A stretch of DNA of 44,452 nucleotides from Candidatus Multiplicimicrobium inquinatum. GTDB taxonomy: Bacteria > Omnitrophota > Omnitrophia > Omnitrophales > Aquincolibacteriaceae. Below are positions 8,182-16,095 of this stretch, one piece after another. Numbering within the stretch: the first letter of the stretch is position 1; the number at the start of each line of letters is the position of its first letter. The notes under the pieces were generated by a model, which did not search any database, was not told where the DNA came from, and was given only the letters and a program-made list of their open reading frames with translations. The translations under genes were made by a program, and so were the position numbers. The stretch lies in NCBI GenBank assembly GCA_002344825.1, contig DDUN01000029.1, positions 1-44,452 on the forward strand, written 5' to 3'.

Positions 8182-9672
8182 TTAAACTTTCCGAGGTTTT
8201 GATGCAGGAAAATACCTGCCGAATAGGTCACGAAGGACACAAAGCTTTTTCTCTAGCCAAAATAAAAAAGGAGCCATGAAAACCATGAGTAAAAACATCT
8301 TAAACGCGGCTTCAGTCCAAAGATTACTCAACTTAACAATTTCATCTATTTTAAAAACCCCTAGCATGAGCAATAAAAAAAGCAATGCGCTCTTGATAAC
8401 CATATCAACCCTCTCGCGTGTCTGCATAATGCTCTTCAAGACTATTAAAAGGCTGATCAGTCCGTTAAATGCAAAACAAATGCTTGTGCCTAAAGCAACT
8501 CCGGGTAAACCCCAGCCCAAATAAATGAATAAAGAATTTGCAATAAAATTAATGGCTATCGAAACAAGTAAAATAAAAATAGGCATCCAATAGCGATCAA
8601 TCGTAACCAAAAAATTAGTCGAAAAAACCCCTAGTATGTTAAAGAAAAAACTCAGCATATAAATCTTCATTACAGGGACACCCTCGGAAAATTTCCCGAG
8701 AAAAAGATGGATTAGAATTGGCATTCCAATAAGAACCAGCCCGCTGATCAGCGGGACAATGACAGCAAAGGCAAGAATAGGCTTCTTAAAATACCCGGCT
8801 ATGGACTGCTGATTCTTATTATTTTTTGCATAAATTTCCTGGAGATTGGGATACCAAACATGCGAAAACATCATGGGGAATGAAATAATGTAATTTCCAA
8901 CCATCATGGCAATAGAATAAATACCGAGCTCGTACAAACCCAGCTCTTTCGCAATAATGATTTTATCCAACCCGCGAAGAAATGTAGCCAAAAATGCCGC
9001 ACCCGCCAAAGGCAGGGCAAGCTTCAGTTCATGAATCAAAATTTTCTTATTTATATCGAATTTTATCCGGTAGCGCATAAGAAACAGCACAAATAACGAA
9101 ATAAGCGTCAAGGTTACCGCGCTTCCCCACAGCATTCCTTTTAAATGAGCATGTTTAACTAGAAAAAAAACGACAAAACATCCTGCCAGAGCAGTAGCCG
9201 CAATAACAACCGATAAAACCTTAAATTGCTTGTCAGCACGAAGCAGCGTGATTAAAAAATCATGAAACCGCTGTAAAAAAATAAAACCTAACAAAAAAAA
9301 GAGTGAGTACTCAAACAAAGGGTCGATCAAGCTCTTAAAAAAAAATAAGTAGCCGGCAATACAAGCAAACGGAAAGACAGACATTGCCATGACAAAAGAA
9401 AAAGTAGTATTTTTGATATCTTCGGCTTCTTCAAAATTTCCAGCGCCCTTCGCTCTCGGATAATCTCGAAACATCGCTCGGGTCGTACCCAAGGCAGCCT
9501 GGCCGCTATAATCCAATAAAACCTGAACCAACATCCACACCCCCATCGCAGCAGGGCCCAAAAAAGTACGCATCGCGATACTTGTCACAATACCCAAAGC
9601 TTGTGAAAAATAATTGGCGACCGAATAAATGAAGACATTTCCCAAAAAGTTTTTTTTATGGCTATTAGACAT
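8182..9672 (-). CDS. Wzx-like polysaccharide flippase (MOP superfamily)
   Basis: A roughly 496-residue protein with about 12-14 membrane helices. The N-terminal NFLGNVFIYSVANYFSQAL and a second repeat starting around LALPLAGAAFLATFLRGLDK are the two halves expected of Wzx/MATE-type flippases, which move undecaprenyl-PP-linked glycan to the periplasm. It lies between a GT-B protein and a GT4 in the operon that ends with a ligase, so it is the likely exporter for the Pse-containing oligosaccharide. ATG 9672 overlaps the preceding stop by eight bases. Another ATG at 9687 would add five residues; neither has a good ribosome site. Confidence 0.9.
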   Translation of the reverse strand: MSNSHKKNFLGNVFIYSVANYFSQALGIVTSIAMRTFLGPAAMGVWMLVQVLLDYSGQAALGTTRAMFRDYPRAKGAGNFEEAEDIKNTTFSFVMAMSVFPFACIAGYLFFFKSLIDPLFEYSLFFLLGFIFLQRFHDFLITLLRADKQFKVLSVVIAATALAGCFVVFFLVKHAHLKGMLWGSAVTLTLISLFVLFLMRYRIKFDINKKILIHELKLALPLAGAAFLATFLRGLDKIIIAKELGLYELGIYSIAMMVGNYIISFPMMFSHVWYPNLQEIYAKNNKNQQSIAGYFKKPILAFAVIVPLISGLVLIGMPILIHLFLGKFSEGVPVMKIYMLSFFFNILGVFSTNFLVTIDRYWMPIFILLVSIAINFIANSLFIYLGWGLPGVALGTSICFAFNGLISLLIVLKSIMQTRERVDMVIKSALLFLLLMLGVFKIDEIVKLSNLWTEAAFKMFLLMVFMAPFLFWLEKKLCVLRDLFGRYFPASKPRKV

Positions 9673-11425
9673 TAGAGACTCTTGCATGCTTCAGCATAGA
9701 ATAAACAATAATATCCGTCGGTGACTCAGCTCCATTTCCTAAATAATAAGAAAAAACATCATTCCGCTTTGCCGCATCGAGAGTCCCTGCGCCTGCTAAA
9801 ATTTTATGAATCGCTTCCTTAATTTCTTCAACACCATCGGCGTACAGAAACGGACGAAACCTTTCAAGCTCATCGAATAAAGGGCTCTGAGATGCATGCA
9901 AAAGAATGACAGGCTTGCCCAGTGCCAACCCCTCAATCGCAAAAGTCGATCCGAATGTGATAACAAAATCAGACGCATTAATAACTTCGAGCGACGGCAA
10001 TTCACTGACGTAGCGCACAACAGCATCTTGAGGCAATGCTGCGGCCCACTCCTCCGCGATTTGCCTAAACTCATCATTGGCGCGGGCTTTGAATTTAAAT
10101 ATAATCTGCAAATTTTTAAATCCAGAAAGAGCACTCAGCGCCTCTTGAAAGTACCGCACCCAGCTATTTTCAAAAAAACGAAAACGAGAGCGGCTTAAAG
10201 GAGGAAAAGCAACAAGTACGATAGGTTTTTCCAGGCAAAGATTCAGCTCCCGACAAATTTTGGATCTCGAAATAGCCGCATCCTGATTTTGGTAAGCAAG
10301 ATATCGAGAGCAGCCTGAAACAATAATACGATCGGATTCACATCCCCACTTCACCATCCGTTCGCGATGGGCTTCGCCCCACACAAACAAGTAATCCGCG
10401 GTTACCGGCGCAAACCCTGTTTTCTCTCCGAGAGCAGCGTGGACTTCAACATAAGACGATATTTTTCTCTTTTTTGCAATCTGCACAAAAGCATTTTTTG
10501 AGGGCGCAATATCTTCATCAAGCAAAGCAGCTTTCACATTCCGATTTTGATCAAAAAATAAAACCATGGAATCGATGTCATGCAACAGTTTGGGCAGCAT
10601 TTTCCGAAAAATATTTTCAAGATCGAACTTAAAAAAAACATTCATATCCAAACCCGACAATGTTTCGCCTTGAAATATTTTTGTTGTCCGGGCAGAGTCG
10701 ATCAAAGCTTCAATGACTCGGTTATTTTTGTTTTTCTGTTTGCTGTTGAACGCTTTCTGGCAATATCCGATGGATTTTTTGAAGCACTTAAGGAATACTC
10801 CCGGGGACTGGACGTCTGTATAAAAAACGGGGGCTTGCGATTCAAGTTTGAGCTTCTCAAGAATTGCGGCTGACTTACTAAAGTCTGAGTACACAACAAC
10901 CGCAGACTTCTTTTTGCAGCCAAAACTTATGTGCCGGGGCCAATAATTCTCATATCGTGGAAAATGTCTTTTCGCTTGAGATTTTAAGGGCTCAATTCCA
11001 GAGCCTGAATCAGAAACAGCGACTTTTTTGTCTAGCCTTGAATTGCGAATTAAAAAAATAAGATTTTCTTTTGTTGCCTGAGGAAGCTCCCCTAATTCAA
11101 AAAAAACACTCTCATCAGTACCAACTAATTTTTCCAGCAATTGATAGCGAAGCAGCCGATCAAAACAGCTATTGAATAACTTTTTTTTAAAGCACTGCAG
11201 CAAATCAACCTCGCGATAGCTAAAAATAGAGGGCGTTGAAATAGCCTGCGAATCAATTCGAGACATTAAAATTTCAAAAGTTTGGCTGTAAAGCTCCCGA
11301 TAAGTTTGGATATCAATGACATCAACCGGGGTTTGGGAATCAGCATTGGGGAAAAAGGAGAAGATCAGGTCATACCCCGCGGGCAATTTATCTATTTTCT
11401 TTTCTAAAAGCAGAATTTTTTTCAA
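9665..11425 (-). CDS. GT-B-fold glycosyl/glycerophosphotransferase-like protein, candidate NulO transferase
   Basis: A large soluble protein (about 586 residues) that I cannot assign to a named family. The N-terminal 250 residues are unrecognised. The C-terminal half looks like a GT-B donor domain: a predicted strand with TADYLFVWGEAHRERMVKWG and IIVSGCSRYLA, then VILLHASQSP and a FVITFGSTFAIEGLALGKP segment. The same layout is found in CDP-glycerol glycerophosphotransferase and UDP-GlcNAc 2-epimerase-like proteins. It directly follows the pse enzymes and a GNAT, which makes it the best local candidate for transferring CMP-Pse or another modified sugar. I place the start at TTG 11425, overlapping the GNAT stop as TTGA. 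An in-frame ATG at 11494 would overlap the GNAT gene by 73 bp. Confidence 0.65.
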   Translation of the reverse strand: MKKILLLEKKIDKLPAGYDLIFSFFPNADSQTPVDVIDIQTYRELYSQTFEILMSRIDSQAISTPSIFSYREVDLLQCFKKKLFNSCFDRLLRYQLLEKLVGTDESVFFELGELPQATKENLIFLIRNSRLDKKVAVSDSGSGIEPLKSQAKRHFPRYENYWPRHISFGCKKKSAVVVYSDFSKSAAILEKLKLESQAPVFYTDVQSPGVFLKCFKKSIGYCQKAFNSKQKNKNNRVIEALIDSARTTKIFQGETLSGLDMNVFFKFDLENIFRKMLPKLLHDIDSMVLFFDQNRNVKAALLDEDIAPSKNAFVQIAKKRKISSYVEVHAALGEKTGFAPVTADYLFVWGEAHRERMVKWGCESDRIIVSGCSRYLAYQNQDAAISRSKICRELNLCLEKPIVLVAFPPLSRSRFRFFENSWVRYFQEALSALSGFKNLQIIFKFKARANDEFRQIAEEWAAALPQDAVVRYVSELPSLEVINASDFVITFGSTFAIEGLALGKPVILLHASQSPLFDELERFRPFLYADGVEEIKEAIHKILAGAGTLDAAKRNDVFSYYLGNGAESPTDIIVYSMLKHARVSNV

Positions 11426-11994
11426 GCAATACCAGACGAACTTGTTTTTTTCGTTTTCAAATAGTCGTCCCGCAAATAACCCATATACAGGCAATCTAAA
11501 AACTTATCGTCATATCGAAAATTGCCGCGCGCACAGCCTTCAAGACGAAACCCGACTCTCTCATATAAGGACGAAGCGACTGAATTGTGAGCAACCACTC
11601 CTAAATTTATTTTATGAACATTAAGCTGGGCAAAAGCATATTCAACAACCAGTCTCATGGACTCTGAAGCATACCCCTTACCCCAGAAGTTTTTATTTCC
11701 GATGAGTATTCCAAAGTTTGCATTTCGATGAACAGGATGTATTGGCCCCAGCCGAACGTTCCCAATATGCTTATCAGTGCCTCGATCAATGATCGCAAAC
11801 AATGCATTGTTGTCACTCAAGGCAACAGCTTGATAATACGCCTTCATTTTCTCAATAGAATTTGGCTCCCTGCCTATGTACGTATATCGGGTTACTTCTT
11901 CATCATTCAACCATTGAAAGTAATCCCCAAATAAATCATCGTAAACCAAATCTCGCAGATAAACTTTTTTTCCATTAAGTATGGGATTTTTCAT
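11422..11994 (-). CDS. GNAT N-acetyltransferase (RimJ/RimL type), second acyltransferase of the pse operon
   Basis: A 190-residue acetyl-CoA-dependent acyltransferase. It shows KVYLRDLVYDDL near the start, GNVRLGPIHPVHRNANFGI, the acetyl-CoA loop GNKNFWGKGYASESMRLV (Q/RxxGxG/A-like) and the C-terminal NSVASSLYERVGFRLEG. It is distinct from the PseH-like protein at 14493. Position right after a class III aminotransferase suggests that it acylates the amine made by that enzyme; this is inference. The start at ATG 11994 is 11 bases past the aminotransferase stop with TAGGT upstream. The longer start at 12036 would run into the preceding gene. Confidence 0.88.
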   Translation of the reverse strand: MKNPILNGKKVYLRDLVYDDLFGDYFQWLNDEEVTRYTYIGREPNSIEKMKAYYQAVALSDNNALFAIIDRGTDKHIGNVRLGPIHPVHRNANFGILIGNKNFWGKGYASESMRLVVEYAFAQLNVHKINLGVVAHNSVASSLYERVGFRLEGCARGNFRYDDKFLDCLYMGYLRDDYLKTKKTSSSGIA

Positions 11995-12005
11995 AGTCGA
12001 CCTAT

Positions 12006-13349
12006 TTAGTTTAGTCTTTGAAATCCTGAGTGGCACACAGGGCCACGCAAAGAAGCTAGCAAGCTTTTCGATGTCATCTTTGCCTTGATATCACAAAATA
12101 CAGCTTCGGCTGCTGCCAGATAGTCATCAATAACCTCAGGGGTATGCGCCAAGCTTAAAAAAACTTGGTTGGAAGCCAGGTATCCGCGCGAGAACATTTC
12201 TTGCGTAAAATAAGTCTTAATGACAAGCGCATCGGCCTCACTAATTCGAATATAGGGCGACGATAGCAAGCCCACAGCGGATATTTTTAAATCTAATTTT
12301 TTAAAAATGCTGCTCCACCCATCAACTAAATGCTGACCAACCGACATAAGGTGAGAAGCAACATTATATTTTTCATACTGCCGTAAAACTTCTAAAGCAG
12401 CGACAAAACCAACTCTTTCGCTCCAAAAAGTGCTGCTGATAAATGTATCTTGCGCGGCATTCATGATTGCTTTTCGCCCTAATATGGCCGTAATGGGATG
12501 CCCATTGCCCATCGCTTTACCAAGCAGCATCATATCCGGCTCAATGTCATAAAGTCGATGGAGCCCCCCCGCACAGCATCTGTACCCCGATGTGATTTCA
12601 TCAAAAATAAGAACGATTCCCCGCTCACGCGAAATTTGACGAATTCTTTTCAAAAAATTGATATCTATGGGCTCATATCGAACCACCTCCATGATAATAA
12701 TCCCCATGTTATCCCCGTGCTCACTAATCAGATTTTCAAATTCACTTAATTTTCCATATTGAAAAGGAATGACCGTTCCTTGAAGGGCTTTGGGAACACC
12801 TCGCGGGTCAAGCCCAGGAAGCAATTGATGGTTTAAGTTGGACGAGTCCTGAATATTCGTCGCTAAATACCAATCGGTCCAGCCGTGATAACCGCAAAAC
12901 GCAATCTTATCTTTTCCAGCTGCAGCGCGAGCAATTCGGATTGCAATCGCAGCAGCCTCTCCGCCGGAACGAGAAAATCTGGCCATTTCAGCCCAAGGAT
13001 GCAGCGCTATCAATCTCTCAGCTAACTCAACTTCCTCAAATGAATTAAGTGTCGACATGCTACCTTCATTCAAAGCATGCATAATTCGCTTATTTAATTC
13101 GGCATTTGAATAACCTAAAACACATGTTCCAACACCCATGAGACTCATATCAATTAACTCATTTTCATCCAAATCCCAAATTTTGGCGCCATGCGCACGA
13201 GAGTAATAAGCCGGCCAAAAATCCGGAAGAAAAAGCTCAGCCCGCTTAGAAAGCAGCTGATTCCCGCCAGGAATAAGTTCCTTAGCTCTTTTCCAGAGAG
13301 CAGGACCTTTAACACTAGAGTCAAAAATATTTTTTTTATTGTCTTTCAA
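12006..13349 (-). CDS. Class III PLP aminotransferase (glutamate-1-semialdehyde aminomutase-like)
   Basis: About 447 residues, fold type I. Key features are an IPGGNQLLSKR opening, SRSGGEAAAIAIRIARA (cofactor phosphate region), a YHGWTDW segment, LIFDEITSGYR with the PLP-N1 Asp (about D250), and LLGKAMGNGHP with the Schiff-base Lys (about K278). The family includes HemL and many sugar-locus enzymes. HemL itself is unlikely because the gene sits directly after pseI in a glycan operon. It probably introduces an extra amino group into a keto sugar or side chain. The C-terminal 20 residues (LRGPVCHSGFQRLN) are a tail beyond the usual end. TTG 13349 follows GAGG by six bases; GTG 13361 lies inside that ribosome site and is less likely. 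Confidence 0.88.
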   Translation of the reverse strand: MKDNKKNIFDSSVKGPALWKRAKELIPGGNQLLSKRAELFLPDFWPAYYSRAHGAKIWDLDENELIDMSLMGVGTCVLGYSNAELNKRIMHALNEGSMSTLNSFEEVELAERLIALHPWAEMARFSRSGGEAAAIAIRIARAAAGKDKIAFCGYHGWTDWYLATNIQDSSNLNHQLLPGLDPRGVPKALQGTVIPFQYGKLSEFENLISEHGDNMGIIIMEVVRYEPIDINFLKRIRQISRERGIVLIFDEITSGYRCCAGGLHRLYDIEPDMMLLGKAMGNGHPITAILGRKAIMNAAQDTFISSTFWSERVGFVAALEVLRQYEKYNVASHLMSVGQHLVDGWSSIFKKLDLKISAVGLLSSPYIRISEADALVIKTYFTQEMFSRGYLASNQVFLSLAHTPEVIDDYLAAAEAVFCDIKAKMTSKSLLASLRGPVCHSGFQRLN

Positions 13350-13390
13350 AATATTCCTCACAAAATTTCAAACAGTTCTATCAATAAAAA

Positions 13391-14455
13391 TTAAGGCGCT
13401 GATTTAATCATGTCCCATGAAACCGGAGTGCCCTTTTTAACTTCACGAAGAGCAACTTGATTAAGAAAATCCTTAAGATGCTTGGGTGCAACACCGCCGG
13501 CAGGCCGGATCGACCTCAAATTGAGGGGGGTAAAAAATTCCCCTTTTTTAACATCCTTCGCCACATAAAGAGATCGCCTATAATCAAGCGAGCCTTTTTC
13601 GGCAGGAACCGGGCCATAAATTTTTTTACCCAATGCTGTCCAAACCTTGTTACTTTCACGAACCAGCTCTCCAAATTCATCCGGGGTTGCAGAAAAAAAA
13701 GAGTCCACAGAACCATCACGCTTATCGAGGGTCAAATGTTTTTCAATAATCGATGCGCCTGCTGCAATTGCCGCAAGCGCAATAGAAATCCCCAGAGTAT
13801 GGTCAGAAAATCCAACGACACAATCAAATCGTTTTTTCAATTCAGAAATCTGGAGCAAGTTTACATCTTCCGGATTTGTCGGATAACAACTCGTACACTT
13901 CAAAAGCGCCGTATCTTTACAGCCCAAATCCTTGACAGCTTGAAGAGCTTCATCGATCTCCATCTCATTTGCCATACCGGTGGAAATAATAATCGGCTTT
14001 CCCTTCTTGGCCACTTGCTCAAGCAAAGGAATATCAATACATTCGGGAGAAGCAATTTTATAAGCCGGGACATTAAGTTTCTCTAAAAAATCTGCCGCGG
14101 CGGCGCTAAAGGGACTGGAAAAAATATGCAGTCCAAGCGAATGTGCACGCTTGAACAATTCCTCATGCCATTCCCAGGGAGTCGCTGCTTTTTGATACAG
14201 CGCATGAAGGGTTTGCCCCTTCCAGGGATTGGTTGGATCAGATATGAGAAACTTTCCCGTTTTGACATCCAAAGTCATATCATCCGCGGTATAAGTCTGA
14301 AGCTTAATCGCATCAACACCGGCATCCGCCGCCTTCTCAACTATCTTAATCGCACTTGCGAGAGATTGGCTATGATTCGCCGACATTTCTGCAATGATGT
14401 ACGGAGGATATCCATCCCCCACGCCTTTTTCTCCAATAAAAAATGATTTATTCAT
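13391..14455 (-). CDS. pseI: Pseudaminic acid synthase
   Basis: A 354-residue NeuB-family enzyme that condenses phosphoenolpyruvate with 2,4-diacetamido-2,4,6-trideoxy-L-altrose to give pseudaminic acid. The TIM barrel carries IAEMSANHSQSL (21-32), LKLQTYT-type KLQTYTADDMTLD (51-63), TPWEWHEELF (92-101), PAYKIASPE (130-138), STGMA (158-162), and metal ligands H219 (GFSDHT) and H240 (IEKH). A C-terminal SAF antifreeze-like domain (about 295-350) contains RRSLYVAKDVKKGE and SIRPAGG. The TPWEWH and W.G spacing favour PseI over NeuB or LegI. It is in line with pseH and pseG upstream and the class III aminotransferase downstream. Confidence 0.95.
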   Translation of the reverse strand: MNKSFFIGEKGVGDGYPPYIIAEMSANHSQSLASAIKIVEKAADAGVDAIKLQTYTADDMTLDVKTGKFLISDPTNPWKGQTLHALYQKAATPWEWHEELFKRAHSLGLHIFSSPFSAAAADFLEKLNVPAYKIASPECIDIPLLEQVAKKGKPIIISTGMANEMEIDEALQAVKDLGCKDTALLKCTSCYPTNPEDVNLLQISELKKRFDCVVGFSDHTLGISIALAAIAAGASIIEKHLTLDKRDGSVDSFFSATPDEFGELVRESNKVWTALGKKIYGPVPAEKGSLDYRRSLYVAKDVKKGEFFTPLNLRSIRPAGGVAPKHLKDFLNQVALREVKKGTPVSWDMIKSAP

Positions 14456-14492
14456 GTACTGCCTTAAAATTAAATTTGCGATAAAGGGTTCG

Positions 14493-15014
14493 CTATTCGC
14501 GCCATTCTTTTCTCAGCAAACTCCATCTCGTTTGATCTTCAAACACACCGTCACGAAGAATTGCTTCTTTTTCAACACCTTCTATTTGAAAACCTAATTT
14601 TTCATAAAGTTTTTTTGCGGCATTATTAAATTCAAAAGTATGCAGCCAAATGCGATTCAAGTTCTTAGTAAAAAAAAGATGCCGGCAAATAACTTTCATA
14701 GCGGCATATCCCGCTCCGCAGCCTCTCACTGACGCCTCTCCAATATAAATTTGCAAATAAACAGAGCGGTGTTTCATATTCGCATCCGTAACTATATTCC
14801 CGCAATATTGCCCATCAAACAGGATAGAAAATAACTCTATGTGCGGATTATCACGCAGCCATTGAAGATGAGAATCAATTGAAACAGCTGCATTAATTCC
14901 AAAATTCTTTCGAACAAATGGATCATTCAGCCACTTCACTGTCGGTTCAATATCCGACTTCAAATCATAGCTTCTTACCGAAGTTCGATCACAAAGTAAA
15001 TTAATCTTATCCAT
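14493..15014 (-). CDS. pseH: PseH-like GNAT N-acetyltransferase
   Basis: A 173-residue acetyltransferase. In the Pse pathway PseH acetylates the 4-amine of UDP-4-amino-4,6-dideoxy-beta-L-AltNAc using acetyl-CoA. Visible features are VKWLNDPFVRKNFG, a GEASVRGCGAGYAAMKVICRHLF acetyl-CoA binding loop, and NRIWLHTFEFNNAAKKLYEKLGFQIEG. It overlaps the end of pseG by eight bases and precedes pseI by 37 bases, the expected context. Sequence similarity to typical PseH is moderate, so context carries much of the call. Confidence 0.87.
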   Translation of the reverse strand: MDKINLLCDRTSVRSYDLKSDIEPTVKWLNDPFVRKNFGINAAVSIDSHLQWLRDNPHIELFSILFDGQYCGNIVTDANMKHRSVYLQIYIGEASVRGCGAGYAAMKVICRHLFFTKNLNRIWLHTFEFNNAAKKLYEKLGFQIEGVEKEAILRDGVFEDQTRWSLLRKEWRE

Positions 15015-16062
15015 CAGCTCTCCGGCAGAGAAGTTTTATTCTAGCAGTGACGCGGCGCGCCCCCTGCCCATCAACTGTTTTAAGCCCTTTTCTTCGCATG
15101 GATTTAAGCTTAGCTTGTTTCAATATAAATCTTCTAAAAAACCCGACAAACTGCTCATCGGTCACTTGATCGGCACTCCCCATATAATCGCAAAAGCCCA
15201 AAGATTTGAGTTTTAATAAAATTTTATGCTGGTTGAGATTTGTCGAGCAGTATAACGCCGGCACCCCTAAACAAGCTCGTTCCCAAGTTGTAATACCCGG
15301 AGCACCTACCGCGACCTGGACCATTAATAATGACTTTGCCATATTCGTATTTCTTAATATTTTAATTCGAGCACCGTATAAGCTATGTAAAGACCTAATC
15401 GATTCATCGAACTCATAATGCCCGCTTAAAACGACAATGAGAGAAACATTATTAAATCTTTCCAAGAGCAGGCGCGAGAACCTTTCAGTATGATTGGATA
15501 TGTCAGCCCCGCCAAAAAAAACATGCGTCTTTATACTTTGTTTAAATGAATATCTTTTTTTAACAGCCAATTTCCTAGGCCGCAAAAAACTCCGGGCTAA
15601 AACAAGGTACTTCGGCCCCAATAAAAGCTGGGCTTCTGAGCGCGTCAACCCGTTGTAATCTTTTTTTAAAACATTAACATTTCCATTAACAATAAGATCG
15701 CAATCAATTTTCCGATTCAGCAAATCATCAAACAGAACTATCCTTTTTGAAACCCCTCTTGCAGAAGTCATCCAGTTACTGCTTAAACTATAATCATCCA
15801 CAACCAGGCAATCAAACTGCCCATTGCGTTTAGCGTAATTAGACATAAGAACTAGATCATTTTTTTTATCTTTAAATGAAATCAATTCGTCGCAAAAATT
15901 AAAACTCTCCCCATTCGATTTCATATTATCGGGAGAGTCTATAAACATAATCTTTTTATAGTCACTTCTCCCCATCGCCTCACACAAATTCTTCATCCGA
16001 TAAAAGTGGCCCGTTCCAACTCTTTTCGACAGCACCGTACGAATCGCAACTTTATACTTCAC
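15007..16062 (-). CDS. pseG: UDP-2,4-diacetamido-2,4,6-trideoxy-beta-L-altropyranose hydrolase
   Basis: A 351-residue GT-B-like hydrolase that removes UDP to release the free sugar for PseI. It has the glycine-rich GTGHFYRM (16-23) with the expected catalytic His19, DCLVVDDYSL, an FDDLLNRKIDCDLIVN stretch, FFGGADISNHT and GAPGITTWERACLGVPAL, all hallmarks of PseG. The start codon is GTG at 16062, preceded by AAGG ten bases upstream. It sits 33 bases after the CMAH-like gene and overlaps pseH, consistent with pathway order. Confidence 0.93.
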   Translation of the reverse strand: MKYKVAIRTVLSKRVGTGHFYRMKNLCEAMGRSDYKKIMFIDSPDNMKSNGESFNFCDELISFKDKKNDLVLMSNYAKRNGQFDCLVVDDYSLSSNWMTSARGVSKRIVLFDDLLNRKIDCDLIVNGNVNVLKKDYNGLTRSEAQLLLGPKYLVLARSFLRPRKLAVKKRYSFKQSIKTHVFFGGADISNHTERFSRLLLERFNNVSLIVVLSGHYEFDESIRSLHSLYGARIKILRNTNMAKSLLMVQVAVGAPGITTWERACLGVPALYCSTNLNQHKILLKLKSLGFCDYMGSADQVTDEQFVGFFRRFILKQAKLKSMRRKGLKTVDGQGARRVTARIKLLCRRADG

Positions 16063-16095
16063 AAACTATGCGCCTTAAACTCGAAGATGATCATT

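Noticed and set aside
12006..13349. True HemL (tetrapyrrole synthesis)
   Set aside because: The motifs fit the broad family, but the gene is embedded between pseI and a GNAT with a non-HemL tail, so a sugar-pathway role is more likely.
13457..14086. 209-codon open frame on the plus strand
   Set aside because: It is entirely antisense to pseI, which has full motif support. The translated product is Arg/Asn/Cys-rich with no recognisable domain.
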